A stretch of DNA of 64,000 bases from positions 1,116,001-1,180,000 of the forward strand of contig NZ_CP073760.1 of the NCBI RefSeq assembly GCF_018399035.1. Direction: 5' to 3'. Below, piece by piece: positions 26,235 through 36,584 of the stretch (its first letter is position 1; each line of letters begins with the position of its first letter). The translations under genes and the position numbers were made by a program. The notes under the pieces were generated by a model. The model was given only the letters and a program-made list of their open reading frames with translations. It did no database searches and had not been told where the DNA came from. Source of the DNA: Thiocapsa sp. (GTDB lineage Bacteria; Pseudomonadota; Gammaproteobacteria; Chromatiales; Chromatiaceae).

Positions 26235-28550
26235 TTAGAAGGTCTGTCCGAAACCGAATTGGAAGACCTGGGTGTCGTCTCCCTCTTCTTCGTTGAGCGG
26301 AGCCGCCAGACTGATCGAAAGGGCACCGATCGGCGACAGCCAGGTCGCCGAAACGCCCGCCGAATAGCGCAGAGCGCCGATATCGAAACCGGTGGGCTCG
26401 ATGAGATTCGAGCCGTTGGTCTCCCACACGTTGCCGAAGTCCAGGAAGGCCCCGAGTCGCAGGGTCTTGCTGAGCTGCGGTCCTCCCGGTGCCGGCGCAA
26501 AGAGCTCGAGGCTACCGGCCAACCTGAAGTTACCGCCGACCGGATCGTCGTCGCCGATCTCGCGCGGGCCGAGCGAGTTGGCGACGAAACCGCGCACGGA
26601 CCGCGGACCGCCGGCGTAATAGTTCTCGAAGAAAGGCAGCGCGTCGGTCTCGCCGTAACCCTCGCCGTATCCGACATCACCACTGAGGGACACCACGAAC
26701 CGGGAGGTCAGAGGGACGTAGAGCTGCTCCTGGTAGGTGAGCTTATAGTATTGAAGATCGCTTCCGGGGACGGAGAGGTCTGCCCTGAGCACGCGCAATC
26801 CGCCCTTGGTCGGGAAGATCGCGGTATCTCGGCTGTCGTTCGTATAGCTTGCCGACAGGATAAAGTCATTGAAGACATTGCCGTTGTCTTCGACGAACTG
26901 TTGCGCCAGCTCGGAAAAGTTGCCGGCGATGAAGTTCGTATACTGATAGCGAACACCGAGACCGGCGCGGCTGGTCTCGGAGATGGGCAGACCGAAGTTC
27001 ATGCCCAACACGCCGACATCGGTCGAGTAGTCCGCACCGATCAGCTCGTCGAAATTCGTTTCGCGATAGGCGATGTTGAAACCTCGACTGATACCATCCA
27101 CGGTATAGAAGGGGTTGGTGTAGGCGATCTGATAGAGCTGGGTCGCTTGACTCGTGTTGACTCCGAACGAGACACGCTTACCGGTACCCAGGAAATTGTT
27201 CTGCGTCACGCTGGCGTTGAACAGGATCCCCTGCGACTGGGAGTAACCGACGCCCGCCGAAAGGTTTCCCGCGGGTTTCTCGGTCACCGTCACATCGACA
27301 TCGACTTGGTCGGCCGAACCGGGTACGGCGGGCGTCTCGATGGTGACATCCTCGAAGTAGCCCAAACGCTGGAGCCGCTCACGCGACTTGCGGACCAGCT
27401 CGGCCGAGAACCAGGCCGACTCGAGCTGACGCATCTCCCTGCGCAGAACCTCGTCGCGAGTTCGGGTATTGCCCTTCATGTTGACGCGACGCACGTAGAC
27501 GCGCTGTCCGGGATCCACGAAGAAGGTCACCGTCACCGTGCGCGCCTCCTCGTCGATCTCGGGGATGGTGTTGACGTTCGCGAAGGCATAGCCGCGATCG
27601 CCGAGCAGGTTCGAGATCCGCTCCGCACTTTCGGTGGTCGCACGACGCGAGAAATAGTCGCCGCGCGCAAGCTGGATCAGAGGGAACAGCTCCTCGGCCG
27701 GGATCGATGGCTCGCCCGCAAGCTTGATGTCGCCGATCCGGTAGGGTTCACCCTCGTCGATGACGACGGTGATATAGATCTCTTTCTTGTCGGCGCTGAT
27801 GGAGACTTGCGTCGAGGTGATGTCGAAACGAATAAAACCGCGATCCAGATAGAAGGAACGCAGCGCCTCCAGATCACCGGCGAGCTTCTGCTTGGAATAC
27901 TGATCGTTCTTGGAATAGAACGAGGTCCAGCCGGTCGTGCCGAGCTCGAAGCGCTTGAGCAGCTCCTTTTCGGGGAAAGCTTCGTTGCCGATGATGGTGA
28001 TCTGCTTGATCCGCGCCGTCAGCCCCTCGGTGATCTCGATGCGAACCGCGACGCGGTTTCGTTCGAGCGGCGAGACCGTCGACTGAATCAGCACGCCGTA
28101 TTTGCCGCGGGAGAAATACTGCCGCTCGAGCTCCTGCTCGATCCGATCGAGGACCGAGCGATCGAAGACGCGTCCCTCCCTGAGCCCGATATCCGACAAG
28201 GCAGCCGTCAACGCCTTGGTGTCGATATCGCGATTGCCGGTGATGTCGATCGAGGCGATCGCCGGTCGCTCGCGGACCCAAAGAACGAGGACATTGCCCT
28301 CGCGCTCGACGCGCACGTCGTCGAAGAAGCCGGTTTGGTAGAGCGAGCGAATGATCCCGCCGGTGACGCCGTCTCCGACCGTATCTCCGACCTGCACCGG
28401 AAGATAGTTGAAGACAGTGCCGGGTGCGATCCGCTGCAGGCCCTCCACGCGGATGTCGGCGATCTGGAACACCTCGGCCGCGACCGGCATGTTGATCGCC
28501 AGCAGGAGGGTCATCAGAGCGAGCTGCCGACGTGCGCAGCAACGGAGCAT
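26235..28550 (-). CDS. bamA: outer membrane protein assembly factor BamA
   Basis: A 771-residue Omp85 protein. It has a signal peptide (LALMTLLLAINMPVAAEVFQ), five POTRA domains (first at FQIADIRVEGLQRIAPGTVF) and a C-terminal beta-barrel with VRGFVANSLGPRE and the terminal phenylalanine (FQFGFGQTF). It inserts outer-membrane proteins. I start at the ATG at 28550; the frame is open for 83 more codons upstream but that extension overlaps rseP and has no signal sequence. Confidence 0.96.
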   Translation of the reverse strand: MLRCCARRQLALMTLLLAINMPVAAEVFQIADIRVEGLQRIAPGTVFNYLPVQVGDTVGDGVTGGIIRSLYQTGFFDDVRVEREGNVLVLWVRERPAIASIDITGNRDIDTKALTAALSDIGLREGRVFDRSVLDRIEQELERQYFSRGKYGVLIQSTVSPLERNRVAVRIEITEGLTARIKQITIIGNEAFPEKELLKRFELGTTGWTSFYSKNDQYSKQKLAGDLEALRSFYLDRGFIRFDITSTQVSISADKKEIYITVVIDEGEPYRIGDIKLAGEPSIPAEELFPLIQLARGDYFSRRATTESAERISNLLGDRGYAFANVNTIPEIDEEARTVTVTFFVDPGQRVYVRRVNMKGNTRTRDEVLRREMRQLESAWFSAELVRKSRERLQRLGYFEDVTIETPAVPGSADQVDVDVTVTEKPAGNLSAGVGYSQSQGILFNASVTQNNFLGTGKRVSFGVNTSQATQLYQIAYTNPFYTVDGISRGFNIAYRETNFDELIGADYSTDVGVLGMNFGLPISETSRAGLGVRYQYTNFIAGNFSELAQQFVEDNGNVFNDFILSASYTNDSRDTAIFPTKGGLRVLRADLSVPGSDLQYYKLTYQEQLYVPLTSRFVVSLSGDVGYGEGYGETDALPFFENYYAGGPRSVRGFVANSLGPREIGDDDPVGGNFRLAGSLELFAPAPGGPQLSKTLRLGAFLDFGNVWETNGSNLIEPTGFDIGALRYSAGVSATWLSPIGALSISLAAPLNEEEGDDTQVFQFGFGQTF

Positions 28551-28647
28551 CAGAGGTATCGCGCGCAAGACAGGGTCCCCTCGATCAAGCCGAAGTCTGC
28601 GGCGCAGTCGGCGTTTCAGGGTCGCAAGTATAAGGGATTCGCCACGC

Positions 28648-30012
28648 CTAGCCCAATAGCCGAGCGAAATCCAAGTAGAAGGCCAGCGACATGAGGGCGG
28701 CCAGGAGAACAAGGCCGATCTTTTGGCCCTGCATCTGTGCCTCCTCGGAGAGCGGACTGCCCTTGACCCACTCGATGAAAAAATACAACAGGTGCCCACC
28801 GTCGAGTATCGGCACCGGCAGGAGGTTCAGGATGCCGAGGCTGATGCTCACGATTGCAAGGAATTTCACGAAGGATTCCAATCCATAGCTCGCGGTTCGC
28901 CCGGCCGTCTCGGCGATCGTGATGGGACCGCTGAGATTTTCCACCGAGGCCTGGCCGATCAACATGCGCCCGACGACCCGCAAGGTCATGACGCTCATGT
29001 CGACGGTCTTTGAGACGGCCCGATCAAGTGATTCGACGGGACCATAGCGGACCTTGACGCTGTAGTCGTCCATCAGACCCTCCGGAACCAGCACACCGGC
29101 CCCGATCCGACCGATGGTCTTCTCCTCGACCTGCGTCGATCGCGGCGTCATGCTCAAGGTAAGGCGCTCGCCGTCGGCGCGCTCGATTTCGACAGCCAAG
29201 GTCTTGTCCGGATGCTCCTGCACCAAGCCGACCCAGTCCTGCCAACCTTCGATCGAGCGGCCAGCGGCAGACAAGATACGATCGCCGGTCTGCAATCCGG
29301 AGTCCTCGGCCGCTTCGCCGGGGACGAGCTCGCCGATCACGGCGGGCAAGGTCGGACGCTTGGGAGAAAGGCCCAGGCGTCCGAGGAGGTCCGGCTCTTC
29401 GGCGAGACTCCGCACCGCGTCGGAGGGGATCCAACGCGTCATCTCGAAACCCGAGGCGTCGCGCACCTGAACCGCCAGCTCTCGCCCGTCGAGCGATTTC
29501 CCCACAAACGCGATCAGGGCCGTCTCCCAACTCCCCGCCTCGCGGTCGCCGACCCGGATCAACTCGTCGCCGGATTGAAAACCGGCCGCGGCAGCGATCG
29601 ATTGGGGCTCGACGACGCCGACAATCGGCCTCAAGCCGGAATCGCCGGACATAAAAATGGCCCAGTAGGCGAAGATCGCGAAAAGAAAGTTGAACAGAGG
29701 GCCGGCGACGACGATCGCGGAGCGCTTCCAAAGCGCTTGGCGGTTGAAGGCAAGATGCGCCTGTGCCGCCGGGACCTCCTCTTCGCGCTCGTCGAGCATC
29801 TTGACGTAGCCACCGAGGGGGATGAGCGCGAGGACATACTCGGTCGCATCGGGATGACGCTGAACGCGCAGCAAGGGCCGACCGAAACCGATCGAGAAGC
29901 GCAGCACCTTCACGCCCAAGCGTCTGGCGACCCAAAAGTGCCCGAGCTCGTGCACGGCGATGAGGATCGCGAGCGCGACGACGAAAGAGCCGATCGTAAA
30001 GAGGATGTCCAT
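28648..30012 (-). CDS. rseP: site-2 protease RseP (intramembrane zinc metalloprotease)
   Basis: A 454-residue protease that cleaves anti-sigma-E within the membrane. HELGH lies near residues 21-25, YVLALIPLGGYVKMLDERE follows, two PDZ domains lie in the middle and the C-terminal NLLPVPILDGGHLLYFF carries the third zinc ligand. The ATG abuts the end of a composite repeat (TTTAA-ATG), and I see no Shine-Dalgarno in front of it, so translation may be weak or leaderless. Confidence 0.95.
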   Translation of the reverse strand: MDILFTIGSFVVALAILIAVHELGHFWVARRLGVKVLRFSIGFGRPLLRVQRHPDATEYVLALIPLGGYVKMLDEREEEVPAAQAHLAFNRQALWKRSAIVVAGPLFNFLFAIFAYWAIFMSGDSGLRPIVGVVEPQSIAAAAGFQSGDELIRVGDREAGSWETALIAFVGKSLDGRELAVQVRDASGFEMTRWIPSDAVRSLAEEPDLLGRLGLSPKRPTLPAVIGELVPGEAAEDSGLQTGDRILSAAGRSIEGWQDWVGLVQEHPDKTLAVEIERADGERLTLSMTPRSTQVEEKTIGRIGAGVLVPEGLMDDYSVKVRYGPVESLDRAVSKTVDMSVMTLRVVGRMLIGQASVENLSGPITIAETAGRTASYGLESFVKFLAIVSISLGILNLLPVPILDGGHLLYFFIEWVKGSPLSEEAQMQGQKIGLVLLAALMSLAFYLDFARLLG

Positions 30013-30013
30013 T

Positions 30014-30205
30014 TAAATCGCGTCCGGAGTGGCGAATGAGGAAGGAGTTGCGGGCAACGGCTCCGGCCATCAACGGCGATCGGAGTGACGCGATTTAAGT
30101 CTTTAATTTTAAATCTTATTTAAACCGCGTCGGCGACGACGTCAGTGGGGAGAACGGGCCGCTTTTTTTTGCACGACCACTGAATGCCGATCCGGACGCG
30201 GTTTA
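30014..30205. repeat. composite TAAAYCGCG repeat between dxr and rseP
   Basis: Two modules (30014-30097 with TAAATCGCG/CGCGATTTA ends, 30121-30205 with TAAACCGCG/CGCGGTTTA ends) around an AT-rich spacer. The interiors differ from other copies, yet the layout is identical. The right end supplies the TAA of dxr, and the left end sits one base from the rseP ATG. Confidence 0.8.
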
Positions 30206-31390
30206 AATAACCCGCGACCGGACCAGATGTTCCGCGCGTTCGCGTGCCCGCCGATCCACGTCCAGGAGGAACGCGAGATCCTGGCCCGCGACGTCCTCGT
30301 TCGGAAGAGACCCGAGCGTGTCCTCCACGACGGCGGCAATCCCGGGAAGATCGATCCGTCGGTCGAGAAAGGCGGCGACCGCGATCTCGTTGGCCGCGTT
30401 CAGGATCGCCGGCGCGGTGCCGCCTTGACGCGCAGCCTTGAAGGCCAGCCCGAGGCAGGGGAAGCGTGCAAGATCCGGCTCTTCGAAATTCAGCTGACCG
30501 ACCTTGAAGAGATCCAGGGGCGCAACGCCGGCATCCAGGCGCACCGGCCAACCCAGCGCATGGGCGATCGGGGTGCGCATATCGGGATTGCCGAGCTGGG
30601 CGAGCACGGAGCCGTCTTGGTATTGAACCAAGGAGTGGATCACGCTCTGCGGGTGGACGACGACCTGGATGCGATCCGTGTCGGTCCCGAACAGCCAGCA
30701 TGCCTCGATGACCTCCAGGCCCTTGTTCATCATGGTGGCCGAGTCGACCGAGATCTTGCGGCCCATCACCCAAGTCGGGTGTGCACAGGCTTGCTCGGGG
30801 GTCACCGACGCGAGTCGCTCGATCGGCCAATCGCGCAGCGGACCACCGGAGGCGGTCAAGAGGATGCGCTCCACCCCGACCGAGGGCAGGCCCTCGCAGA
30901 AGTTCGGCGGTAAACATTGGAAGATGGCGTTGTGCTCGCTGTCGATGGGCAGCAGCTCCGCGCCGCTCTCCTCCACGGCACGCATGAGCAAGGCGCCGGC
31001 CACCACCAGCGACTCCTTGTTGGCGAGCAGCAGGCGCTTGCCGGCGCGGGCGGCGGCCAGCGTCGGCGGCAGACCCGCCGCACCGACGATCGCCGCCATG
31101 ACGTACTGGGTCTCGGGCATGGTCGCCACCTGCTCGAGACCCTCTACACCCGAGAGGATCTCCGGGCGCCCCGGCATGTCCGAGAGCAGCTCGCGCAAAC
31201 GCCGCGCCGCCGCCTCCTCGACCATCACCGCGATCTGCGGCCGGTGGCGCCGGCATTGCTCGGCCATGCGCTCGCTGTCGCGATGCGCCGTCAAGGCGAC
31301 CGCGCGAAACCGCTCGGGATGACGCGCGACGACATCGAGGGTGCTTACGCCGACCGAGCCGGTCGAGCCAAGGACAGTTACGCCGATCAC
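30203..31390 (-). CDS. dxr: 1-deoxy-D-xylulose-5-phosphate reductoisomerase
   Basis: A 395-residue DXR, second enzyme of the MEP isoprenoid pathway (also feeding carotenoids and quinones). NADPH loop [26 protein letters not shown], the metal/substrate motif [42 protein letters not shown] and [12 protein letters not shown] are present. The stop codon lies inside the terminus of the adjacent repeat. It overlaps cdsA by 4 bp. Confidence 0.96.
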   Translation of the reverse strand: MIGVTVLGSTGSVGVSTLDVVARHPERFRAVALTAHRDSERMAEQCRRHRPQIAVMVEEAAARRLRELLSDMPGRPEILSGVEGLEQVATMPETQYVMAAIVGAAGLPPTLAAARAGKRLLLANKESLVVAGALLMRAVEESGAELLPIDSEHNAIFQCLPPNFCEGLPSVGVERILLTASGGPLRDWPIERLASVTPEQACAHPTWVMGRKISVDSATMMNKGLEVIEACWLFGTDTDRIQVVVHPQSVIHSLVQYQDGSVLAQLGNPDMRTPIAHALGWPVRLDAGVAPLDLFKVGQLNFEEPDLARFPCLGLAFKAARQGGTAPAILNAANEIAVAAFLDRRIDLPGIAAVVEDTLGSLPNEDVAGQDLAFLLDVDRRARERAEHLVRSRVI

Positions 31391-32241
31391 GTCGTCACTC
31401 CAATCAAGGTGATACCCAGGGCAAATACGGGTGCGGCTGCCGTCAGGCTGTCGATCCGGTCAAGCATACCGCCGTGCCCCGGCAAGAGATGACTCGAGTC
31501 CTTCAGACCGCGGCGACGCTTGAGGAGACTCTCGTAGAGATCGCCGACGATCGAGATCACGACCGACACGCCGCAGACCATCAGGATCAGGAGGGTTGCC
31601 GTCGCGGTTGCGGACAGGATCCACGCGAAGGTCAGACCGCAGACGACGGCCCCGACCAGCGCCCCGTAGACGCCGACCCGCGTCTTGCCCGGACTCAACG
31701 CAGGCGCAAGCTTTGCGCGGCCACTGCCCCAGGCACGACCGACGAAATAGGCCATGGAATCGGCCGTCCACATCAGAAAGAGCAGGAAGATGACAAGTGC
31801 CGGCCCCGTGCTCGGAAGCCGATGCAGGTAGATCAGTGCCGCCCAAGGGCCGACCAGAACGAGAAAACCGGCGGCGAGCAGGGACCACTGTACGCCCTCG
31901 ACCCTCGGGATCTCCTTGATCCGCGGCAGGGCAATCGCCTGACCCGTCCACCAGAGGGCACTCAGACCGAAGAACCAAGGCTGAGCCTGCGGCCAGATCC
32001 AGAGGATCGCCATCGCGGCTAGGATGGCCGTCGAATAGAGGATGCGCGGAAAGGGCCGCGTCAATCCGGCCAGCGTGCACCATTCGACGGCCGCCAACAT
32101 CAAGACCCCGGCCAAGACGAGTGCGAAGGCAGGCGTCGGCAGCCAGAGGACGGCAGCGATCACGAGCGGCACCAACGCGAGTGCCGTGATGGCCCGCCGC
32201 TTCAGTGCGTTGGATGCGGGCAAGACCTCAACCCCGTCCAT
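31387..32241 (-). CDS. cdsA: phosphatidate cytidylyltransferase
   Basis: About 284 residues with multiple membrane helices and the C-terminal CDS signature ([20 protein letters not shown] ... [34 protein letters not shown]). It makes CDP-diacylglycerol for phospholipids. The start is at [11 protein letters not shown] or two codons earlier; both overlap uppS. Confidence 0.93.
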   Translation of the reverse strand: MDGVEVLPASNALKRRAITALALVPLVIAAVLWLPTPAFALVLAGVLMLAAVEWCTLAGLTRPFPRILYSTAILAAMAILWIWPQAQPWFFGLSALWWTGQAIALPRIKEIPRVEGVQWSLLAAGFLVLVGPWAALIYLHRLPSTGPALVIFLLFLMWTADSMAYFVGRAWGSGRAKLAPALSPGKTRVGVYGALVGAVVCGLTFAWILSATATATLLILMVCGVSVVISIVGDLYESLLKRRRGLKDSSHLLPGHGGMLDRIDSLTAAAPVFALGITLIGVTT

Positions 32242-33016
32242 AAGCACTCATCGGCGCCTGCCTCTCGACCTGCTCGCCGGTCCGCCCGAAACGCCGTTGC
32301 CGACGCGCGTAATTCTCGAGCGCGCGACCATACGCGGCCGCGTCGAAGTCGGGCCACAGGAGGTCGGTGAAATACAGCTCGGCATACGCGGACTGCCACA
32401 GCACGAAATTGCTCAGACGCTGCTCCCCGCCGGTGCGAATGAAGAAGTCCGGTTCCGGGAGATCCGGAAACGACAGGCGGCTCGCGATGGCCTGCTCGTC
32501 GATCGCATCCGGATCGAGTGCCCCGCTCAGCGCATCCGCCACGAGCCGCCGGGCGGCGCTCGTAATATCCCAGCGCCCGCCGTAGTTTGCCGCCACTTGG
32601 AGATTCAGGGCCGCGTTGCCGGCGGTCAACGCTTCGGCCTCGGCGATCCGCCGCTGCAGCTTGTCGGGGAAGGCCCCGCGCTCGCCGATGATGCGCAACC
32701 GAACATCGTTCTCGTTCAGGCGGCGCACCTCACCGCGCAACGCGCTCATGAAAAGCTCCATGAGAATGTTGACCTCCGAGCGCGGCCGCTGCCAATTCTC
32801 GCTGCTGAAGGCGAAGAGGGTCAGGGTTCCGACGCCGCGGCGCACACTCTCCTCCACGATGGCGCGGACGCTTTTCACGCCCTCCCGATGACCTGCCGTG
32901 CGGGGACGATCGCGCTGCTTGGCCCAGCGGCCGTTGCCGTCCATGATGATGGCGACATGCCGAGGCACGGATGGATCCGGATCGCTCATTGCGACTGCGG
33001 GCGTTGCAATATCCAC
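32228..33016 (-). CDS. uppS: undecaprenyl diphosphate synthase
   Basis: A 262-residue cis-prenyltransferase making the C55 carrier for peptidoglycan and O-antigen. HVAIIMDGNGRWAKQRDRPR holds the catalytic Asp, and GHREGVKSVRAIVE, TLFAFSSENWQRP and the C-terminal DFFIRTGGEQRLSNFVLWQ are all conserved. It lies between frr and cdsA in the standard order. Confidence 0.96.
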   Translation of the reverse strand: MDIATPAVAMSDPDPSVPRHVAIIMDGNGRWAKQRDRPRTAGHREGVKSVRAIVEESVRRGVGTLTLFAFSSENWQRPRSEVNILMELFMSALRGEVRRLNENDVRLRIIGERGAFPDKLQRRIAEAEALTAGNAALNLQVAANYGGRWDITSAARRLVADALSGALDPDAIDEQAIASRLSFPDLPEPDFFIRTGGEQRLSNFVLWQSAYAELYFTDLLWPDFDAAAYGRALENYARRQRRFGRTGEQVERQAPMSAYGRG

Positions 33017-33047
33017 GGTGGTCGTTGTCGGGATCGCCCGCCCCGCC

Positions 33048-33605
33048 TCAGATCGACATCAAGTCCGCTTCTTTCTCCGCCAAGACCGCATCCACATCCT
33101 TGATGTACTGATCGGTCAACTTCTGAACCAGCTCCTGACCCCGGTGCTCGTCGTCCTCGGAGATCATCTTGTCCTTCACGAGCTCCTTCAGGTCATGGTT
33201 GGCATCGCGGCGAATGTTGCGCACGGCCACCCGCGCCTGCTCGGCCTCGTTGCGGGCGACCTTGATGAGATCGCGTCGCCGCTCTTCGGTCAGCGCCGGC
33301 ATGGGGACACGAATGACGGTCCCGGCGGTGTTGGGGTTGAGCCCGAGGTCCGATTGCATGATGGCCTTCTCGACGGCCTGCACCATGTTTCGCTCCCACG
33401 GGGTCACGGCAAGCGTTCGCGCGTCCTCGGCGCTCACGTTGGCGACCTGCCGGATCGGCATTTCGGAACCGTAGTAGGAGACCATCACATGGTCCAACAG
33501 GGAGGGATGCGCCCGGCCTGTTCGGATCTTGGCCAGCTCGTGGCTCAGTGCATCGACGCTCTTGGCCATGCGCTCCGCAGCGTCCTTCTTGATGTCGTCG
33601 ATCAT
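33048..33605 (-). CDS. frr: ribosome recycling factor
   Basis: A 185-residue RRF ([80 protein letters not shown]). With EF-G it splits post-termination ribosomes. It begins 1 bp after the pyrH stop. Confidence 0.97.
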   Translation of the reverse strand: MIDDIKKDAAERMAKSVDALSHELAKIRTGRAHPSLLDHVMVSYYGSEMPIRQVANVSAEDARTLAVTPWERNMVQAVEKAIMQSDLGLNPNTAGTVIRVPMPALTEERRRDLIKVARNEAEQARVAVRNIRRDANHDLKELVKDKMISEDDEHRGQELVQKLTDQYIKDVDAVLAEKEADLMSI

Positions 33606-33606
33606 G

Positions 33607-34329
33607 TTAGTTCCCGCTCACGACCAACGAGCCGACGTCTTCACCGCGGATCAACCGCAAGAGCGCACCGGGCTCGTTGATATTCATTACACGTAGTGGC
33701 ATGCCGTGGTCACGACACAGCACGATGGCCGTCGTATCCATGACCTGCAGTCCTTCACGAAGCGCACGATCATAACTGATGCGGGGGTAGAAGGTCGCCC
33801 CCGGATCGATCATCGGATCGGCCGAGTAGATGCCGTCGACCTTGGTGGCCTTGATCAGCACGTCCGCACCGACCTCGATCGCACGCAGGCTGGCGGCCGA
33901 ATCGGTCGTAAAAAACGGGTTGCCGGTCCCGGCGGCAAAGACGACCACGCGACCCTTGTCGAGATGCCGCATGGCGCGCCGCCGGATGTAATCCTCGCAG
34001 ACCTGATTGATCTTCAGGGCCGACATCACGCGCGCCGCGACCCCCAGACGCTCGAGCGCATCCTGCATCGCCAGCCCGTTCATGACGGTTGCAAGCATCC
34101 CCATCTGATCGCCGGTCACGCGATCCATCCCCTTGGCCGCAAGACCGGCTCCGCGGAAGATGTTCCCGCCACCGATGACCAGCGCCACCTGAACACCGAC
34201 CGCTGCGAGATCGCGGATCTCGCCGGCAAAGCGGTCCAGAACCTCCGGATCGATGCCGTAAGCCTCGGAGCCGACCAATGCCTCGCCGCTGAGCTTGAGC
34301 AGGATGCGTCGATAAAGAGGGGCCGTCAT
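33607..34329 (-). CDS. pyrH: UMP kinase
   Basis: A 240-residue amino-acid-kinase-fold UMP kinase ([80 protein letters not shown]). It phosphorylates UMP for pyrimidine nucleotides. It lies between tsf and frr. Confidence 0.97.
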   Translation of the reverse strand: MTAPLYRRILLKLSGEALVGSEAYGIDPEVLDRFAGEIRDLAAVGVQVALVIGGGNIFRGAGLAAKGMDRVTGDQMGMLATVMNGLAMQDALERLGVAARVMSALKINQVCEDYIRRRAMRHLDKGRVVVFAAGTGNPFFTTDSAASLRAIEVGADVLIKATKVDGIYSADPMIDPGATFYPRISYDRALREGLQVMDTTAIVLCRDHGMPLRVMNINEPGALLRLIRGEDVGSLVVSGN

Positions 34330-34455
34330 GGCGGGAGAACCTCGTCATGGGTTGAGTCGGAGAAGGCTGCGCGTCAATCGCGCAACCACCGGGGGCCAGT
34401 CGTTTGGATGAGGGCGTTTGGATCGCGCCGGATCGAGCGGATCGAGTCGCGCGGA

Positions 34456-35343
34456 TCAGGTCGAGCGAACCTGCGCCATCACCTCTTCGGCGAAGTTCTC
34501 GACCTTCTTCTCGATACCCTCGCCGACCTCCACTCGGGCGAAGCGGTGGACCTTCGCACCCGCCTGCTTCAAGAGCTTCTCTACGGAGGTGTCCGGATCC
34601 TTCACGAACGGCTGACCGAGCAGGGTCACCTCTTCGAGATACTTGCGCACGCGCCCCTCGATCATCTTGTCGACGATCGCCTCGGGTTTGCCGCTGTCGA
34701 GCGCTTGCGCCTTGAAGATCTCGCGCTCTTTGGCGAGCGTCTCGGGCGGAACCTCGTCGGCCCCGAGACACAGCGGGTTGGTCGCTGCGATGTGCATCGC
34801 GATGTCGCGCCCGAGCGCCTCGTCGCCGCCGCTCATGTCGACCACGACGCCGATACGCACACCGTGACGATAGCTGTAGAGACTGCCCTCGACAGCGTCG
34901 AAGCGCACCAAGCGGCGCACCTGGACATTCTCGCCGATCTTCGTGATCAGTGCCTCGCGAGCTTGATCGACGGTGCTCGCCGGGTCGTCGCAAAGGGCCG
35001 TCGCCGACAGGGACTCGGCATCGGCCATGTCGCCGGCGAGCGCCGTCGCGGCGGTTGACTGCGCAAAGCCTAGAAAACTGGTGTCCTTCGCCACGAAATC
35101 GGTTTCGCAGTTGATCTCGACCAGGACGCCACGCTTGCCGCCCGGTGCGATCTCGATCATGACCACGCCTTCGGCGGCCGTGCGACCGGACTTTTTTGCA
35201 GCCTTCGCCTGACCGGCCTTGCGCATCGCCTCGATCGCCGCTTCGATATCGCCGTCGGACTCCACCAGCGCCTTCTTGCATTCCATCATGCCGGCGCCGG
35301 TGCGCTCCCGGAGCTCTTTCACCAATGCCGCTGTAATCGCCAT
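34456..35343 (-). CDS. tsf: translation elongation factor Ts
   Basis: A 295-residue EF-Ts, nucleotide exchange factor for EF-Tu. MAITAALVKELRERTGAGMM, ECKKALVESDGDIEAAIE and the NCETDFVAKD motif are present. The start at 35343 gives the canonical N-terminus; an open extension of 84 codons toward rpsB is rejected. Confidence 0.97.
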   Translation of the reverse strand: MAITAALVKELRERTGAGMMECKKALVESDGDIEAAIEAMRKAGQAKAAKKSGRTAAEGVVMIEIAPGGKRGVLVEINCETDFVAKDTSFLGFAQSTAATALAGDMADAESLSATALCDDPASTVDQAREALITKIGENVQVRRLVRFDAVEGSLYSYRHGVRIGVVVDMSGGDEALGRDIAMHIAATNPLCLGADEVPPETLAKEREIFKAQALDSGKPEAIVDKMIEGRVRKYLEEVTLLGQPFVKDPDTSVEKLLKQAGAKVHRFARVEVGEGIEKKVENFAEEVMAQVRST

Positions 35344-35479
35344 CGTTTGCTTCCTCGGTCCCTCGCGGGACGACTTCGGGTTGTACTGGATGCGTTCGCA
35401 CCCGAGGGCTCGGGTGCGAACGAAGCATGTAGGCGCGCCCGGATCGAAATCCGGAGCGCGCTCGGGTCGCGAAGCCGCT

Positions 35480-36250
35480 CTACTCGACTTCGGCAACGGC
35501 GCTCGGCGCCGACTCGCTCTCGACAGGGGCGTCGATGAAGGTGTCGCCGCGACCGACCATGGCGGCTGCCGTGTTGCGGCCGTCGAGGATCGCATCCGCC
35601 GCGCCGCTGATGTAGAGGCGCACCGCGCGGATCGCGTCGTCGTTGCCCGGGATCACGTAGTCGACCTTGCTCGGATCATTGTTGGTGTCGACCACGCCCA
35701 CCACCGGGATACCGAGCTTGTTGGCTTCGGTGACGGCGATCTTCTCGTGGCCCACATCGATCACGAACATGGCGTCCGGGAGGCCCTCCATGTCCTTGAT
35801 ACCGCCGATGCTCTGCTCGAGCTTCGCACGCTCGCGCGCGAGACCCAGCGCTTCCTTCTTATTGAAGCGCTCGATCGTCCCTTCGGCGAACATCGTCTCG
35901 AGCTCCTTGAGACGCTTGACCGAATGCCGAATGGTCTTGAAGTTGGTCAGCATGCCGCCGAGCCAACGATGATTGACGAAGGGCATCCCGCAGCGCAGGG
36001 CCTCTTCCTGGATCGCATCGCGTGCCGCACGCTTGGTGCCGACGAAGAGGATACGGCCGCCGTTGGCCGTCAAGGAACCCATGAAATTGACGGCCTCTTG
36101 GTAGAGCGGCAGCGTCTTTTCCAGGTTCACGATATGGATTTTGTTGCGTTGCCCGAAGATGAAGGCCCCCATCTTGGGGTTCCAGTAGCGGGTCTGGTGT
36201 CCGAAATGGACGCCCGCTTCCAACATCTGGCGCATGGTCACTTCGCTCAA
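35480..36250 (-). CDS. rpsB: 30S ribosomal protein S2
   Basis: A 256-residue S2 ([79 protein letters not shown]). A TTG start at 36250 is chosen: AGGAAG lies a few bases upstream and the product [10 protein letters not shown] matches the length of E. coli S2 (MATVSMRDML). The internal ATG at 36235 would cut five residues. Confidence 0.95.
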   Translation of the reverse strand: MSEVTMRQMLEAGVHFGHQTRYWNPKMGAFIFGQRNKIHIVNLEKTLPLYQEAVNFMGSLTANGGRILFVGTKRAARDAIQEEALRCGMPFVNHRWLGGMLTNFKTIRHSVKRLKELETMFAEGTIERFNKKEALGLARERAKLEQSIGGIKDMEGLPDAMFVIDVGHEKIAVTEANKLGIPVVGVVDTNNDPSKVDYVIPGNDDAIRAVRLYISGAADAILDGRNTAAAMVGRGDTFIDAPVESESAPSAVAEVE

Positions 36251-36498
36251 GGTCTTGCTTCCTGTGGTCTGGGTTGGGCCTCCACGCATCCCAAACGGCA
36301 ACCTGTTCGGCAGGCACCCGGCCGGTTGTGTCGATGCGTGTGCGGACATTGTCCGGCGCCCGCGGATCGGGGCCGGTCTCGATTCGGCGTTGCTCAGCCC
36401 CCATTGTCGGGGCATGCAGCCGATCGCACGCAGGATCTCGGCAGCTCTTCGGCTCGTCGAAAGCCCGACAGCAGCCGATTTGCCGCAGCGCGCCGGGT

Positions 36499-36528
36499 TT
36501 TATACCATAGCGCGTTCATTATGAGCAA
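36499..36528 (-). promoter_or_regulatory. candidate sigma-70 promoter for rpsB-tsf
   Basis: On the minus strand TTGCTC (36523-36528) and TATAAA (36499-36504) are separated by 18 bp, about 250 bp upstream of rpsB. The -10 is good, the -35 moderate. The remaining rpsB-map gap (36251-36584) shows no gene. Confidence 0.4.
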
Positions 36529-36584
36529 TTACCTCAAGGTTTTCTGTGAGATCCGGACCTGATGTCGATTCAGCAACGCACGCC

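Noticed and set aside
26259..28694. An 811-codon plus-strand frame
   Set aside because: It is antisense to bamA, with no recognisable domains.
28551..28799. An N-terminal extension of bamA by 83 codons
   Set aside because: It overlaps rseP and lacks a signal peptide, whereas the ATG at 28550 gives one.
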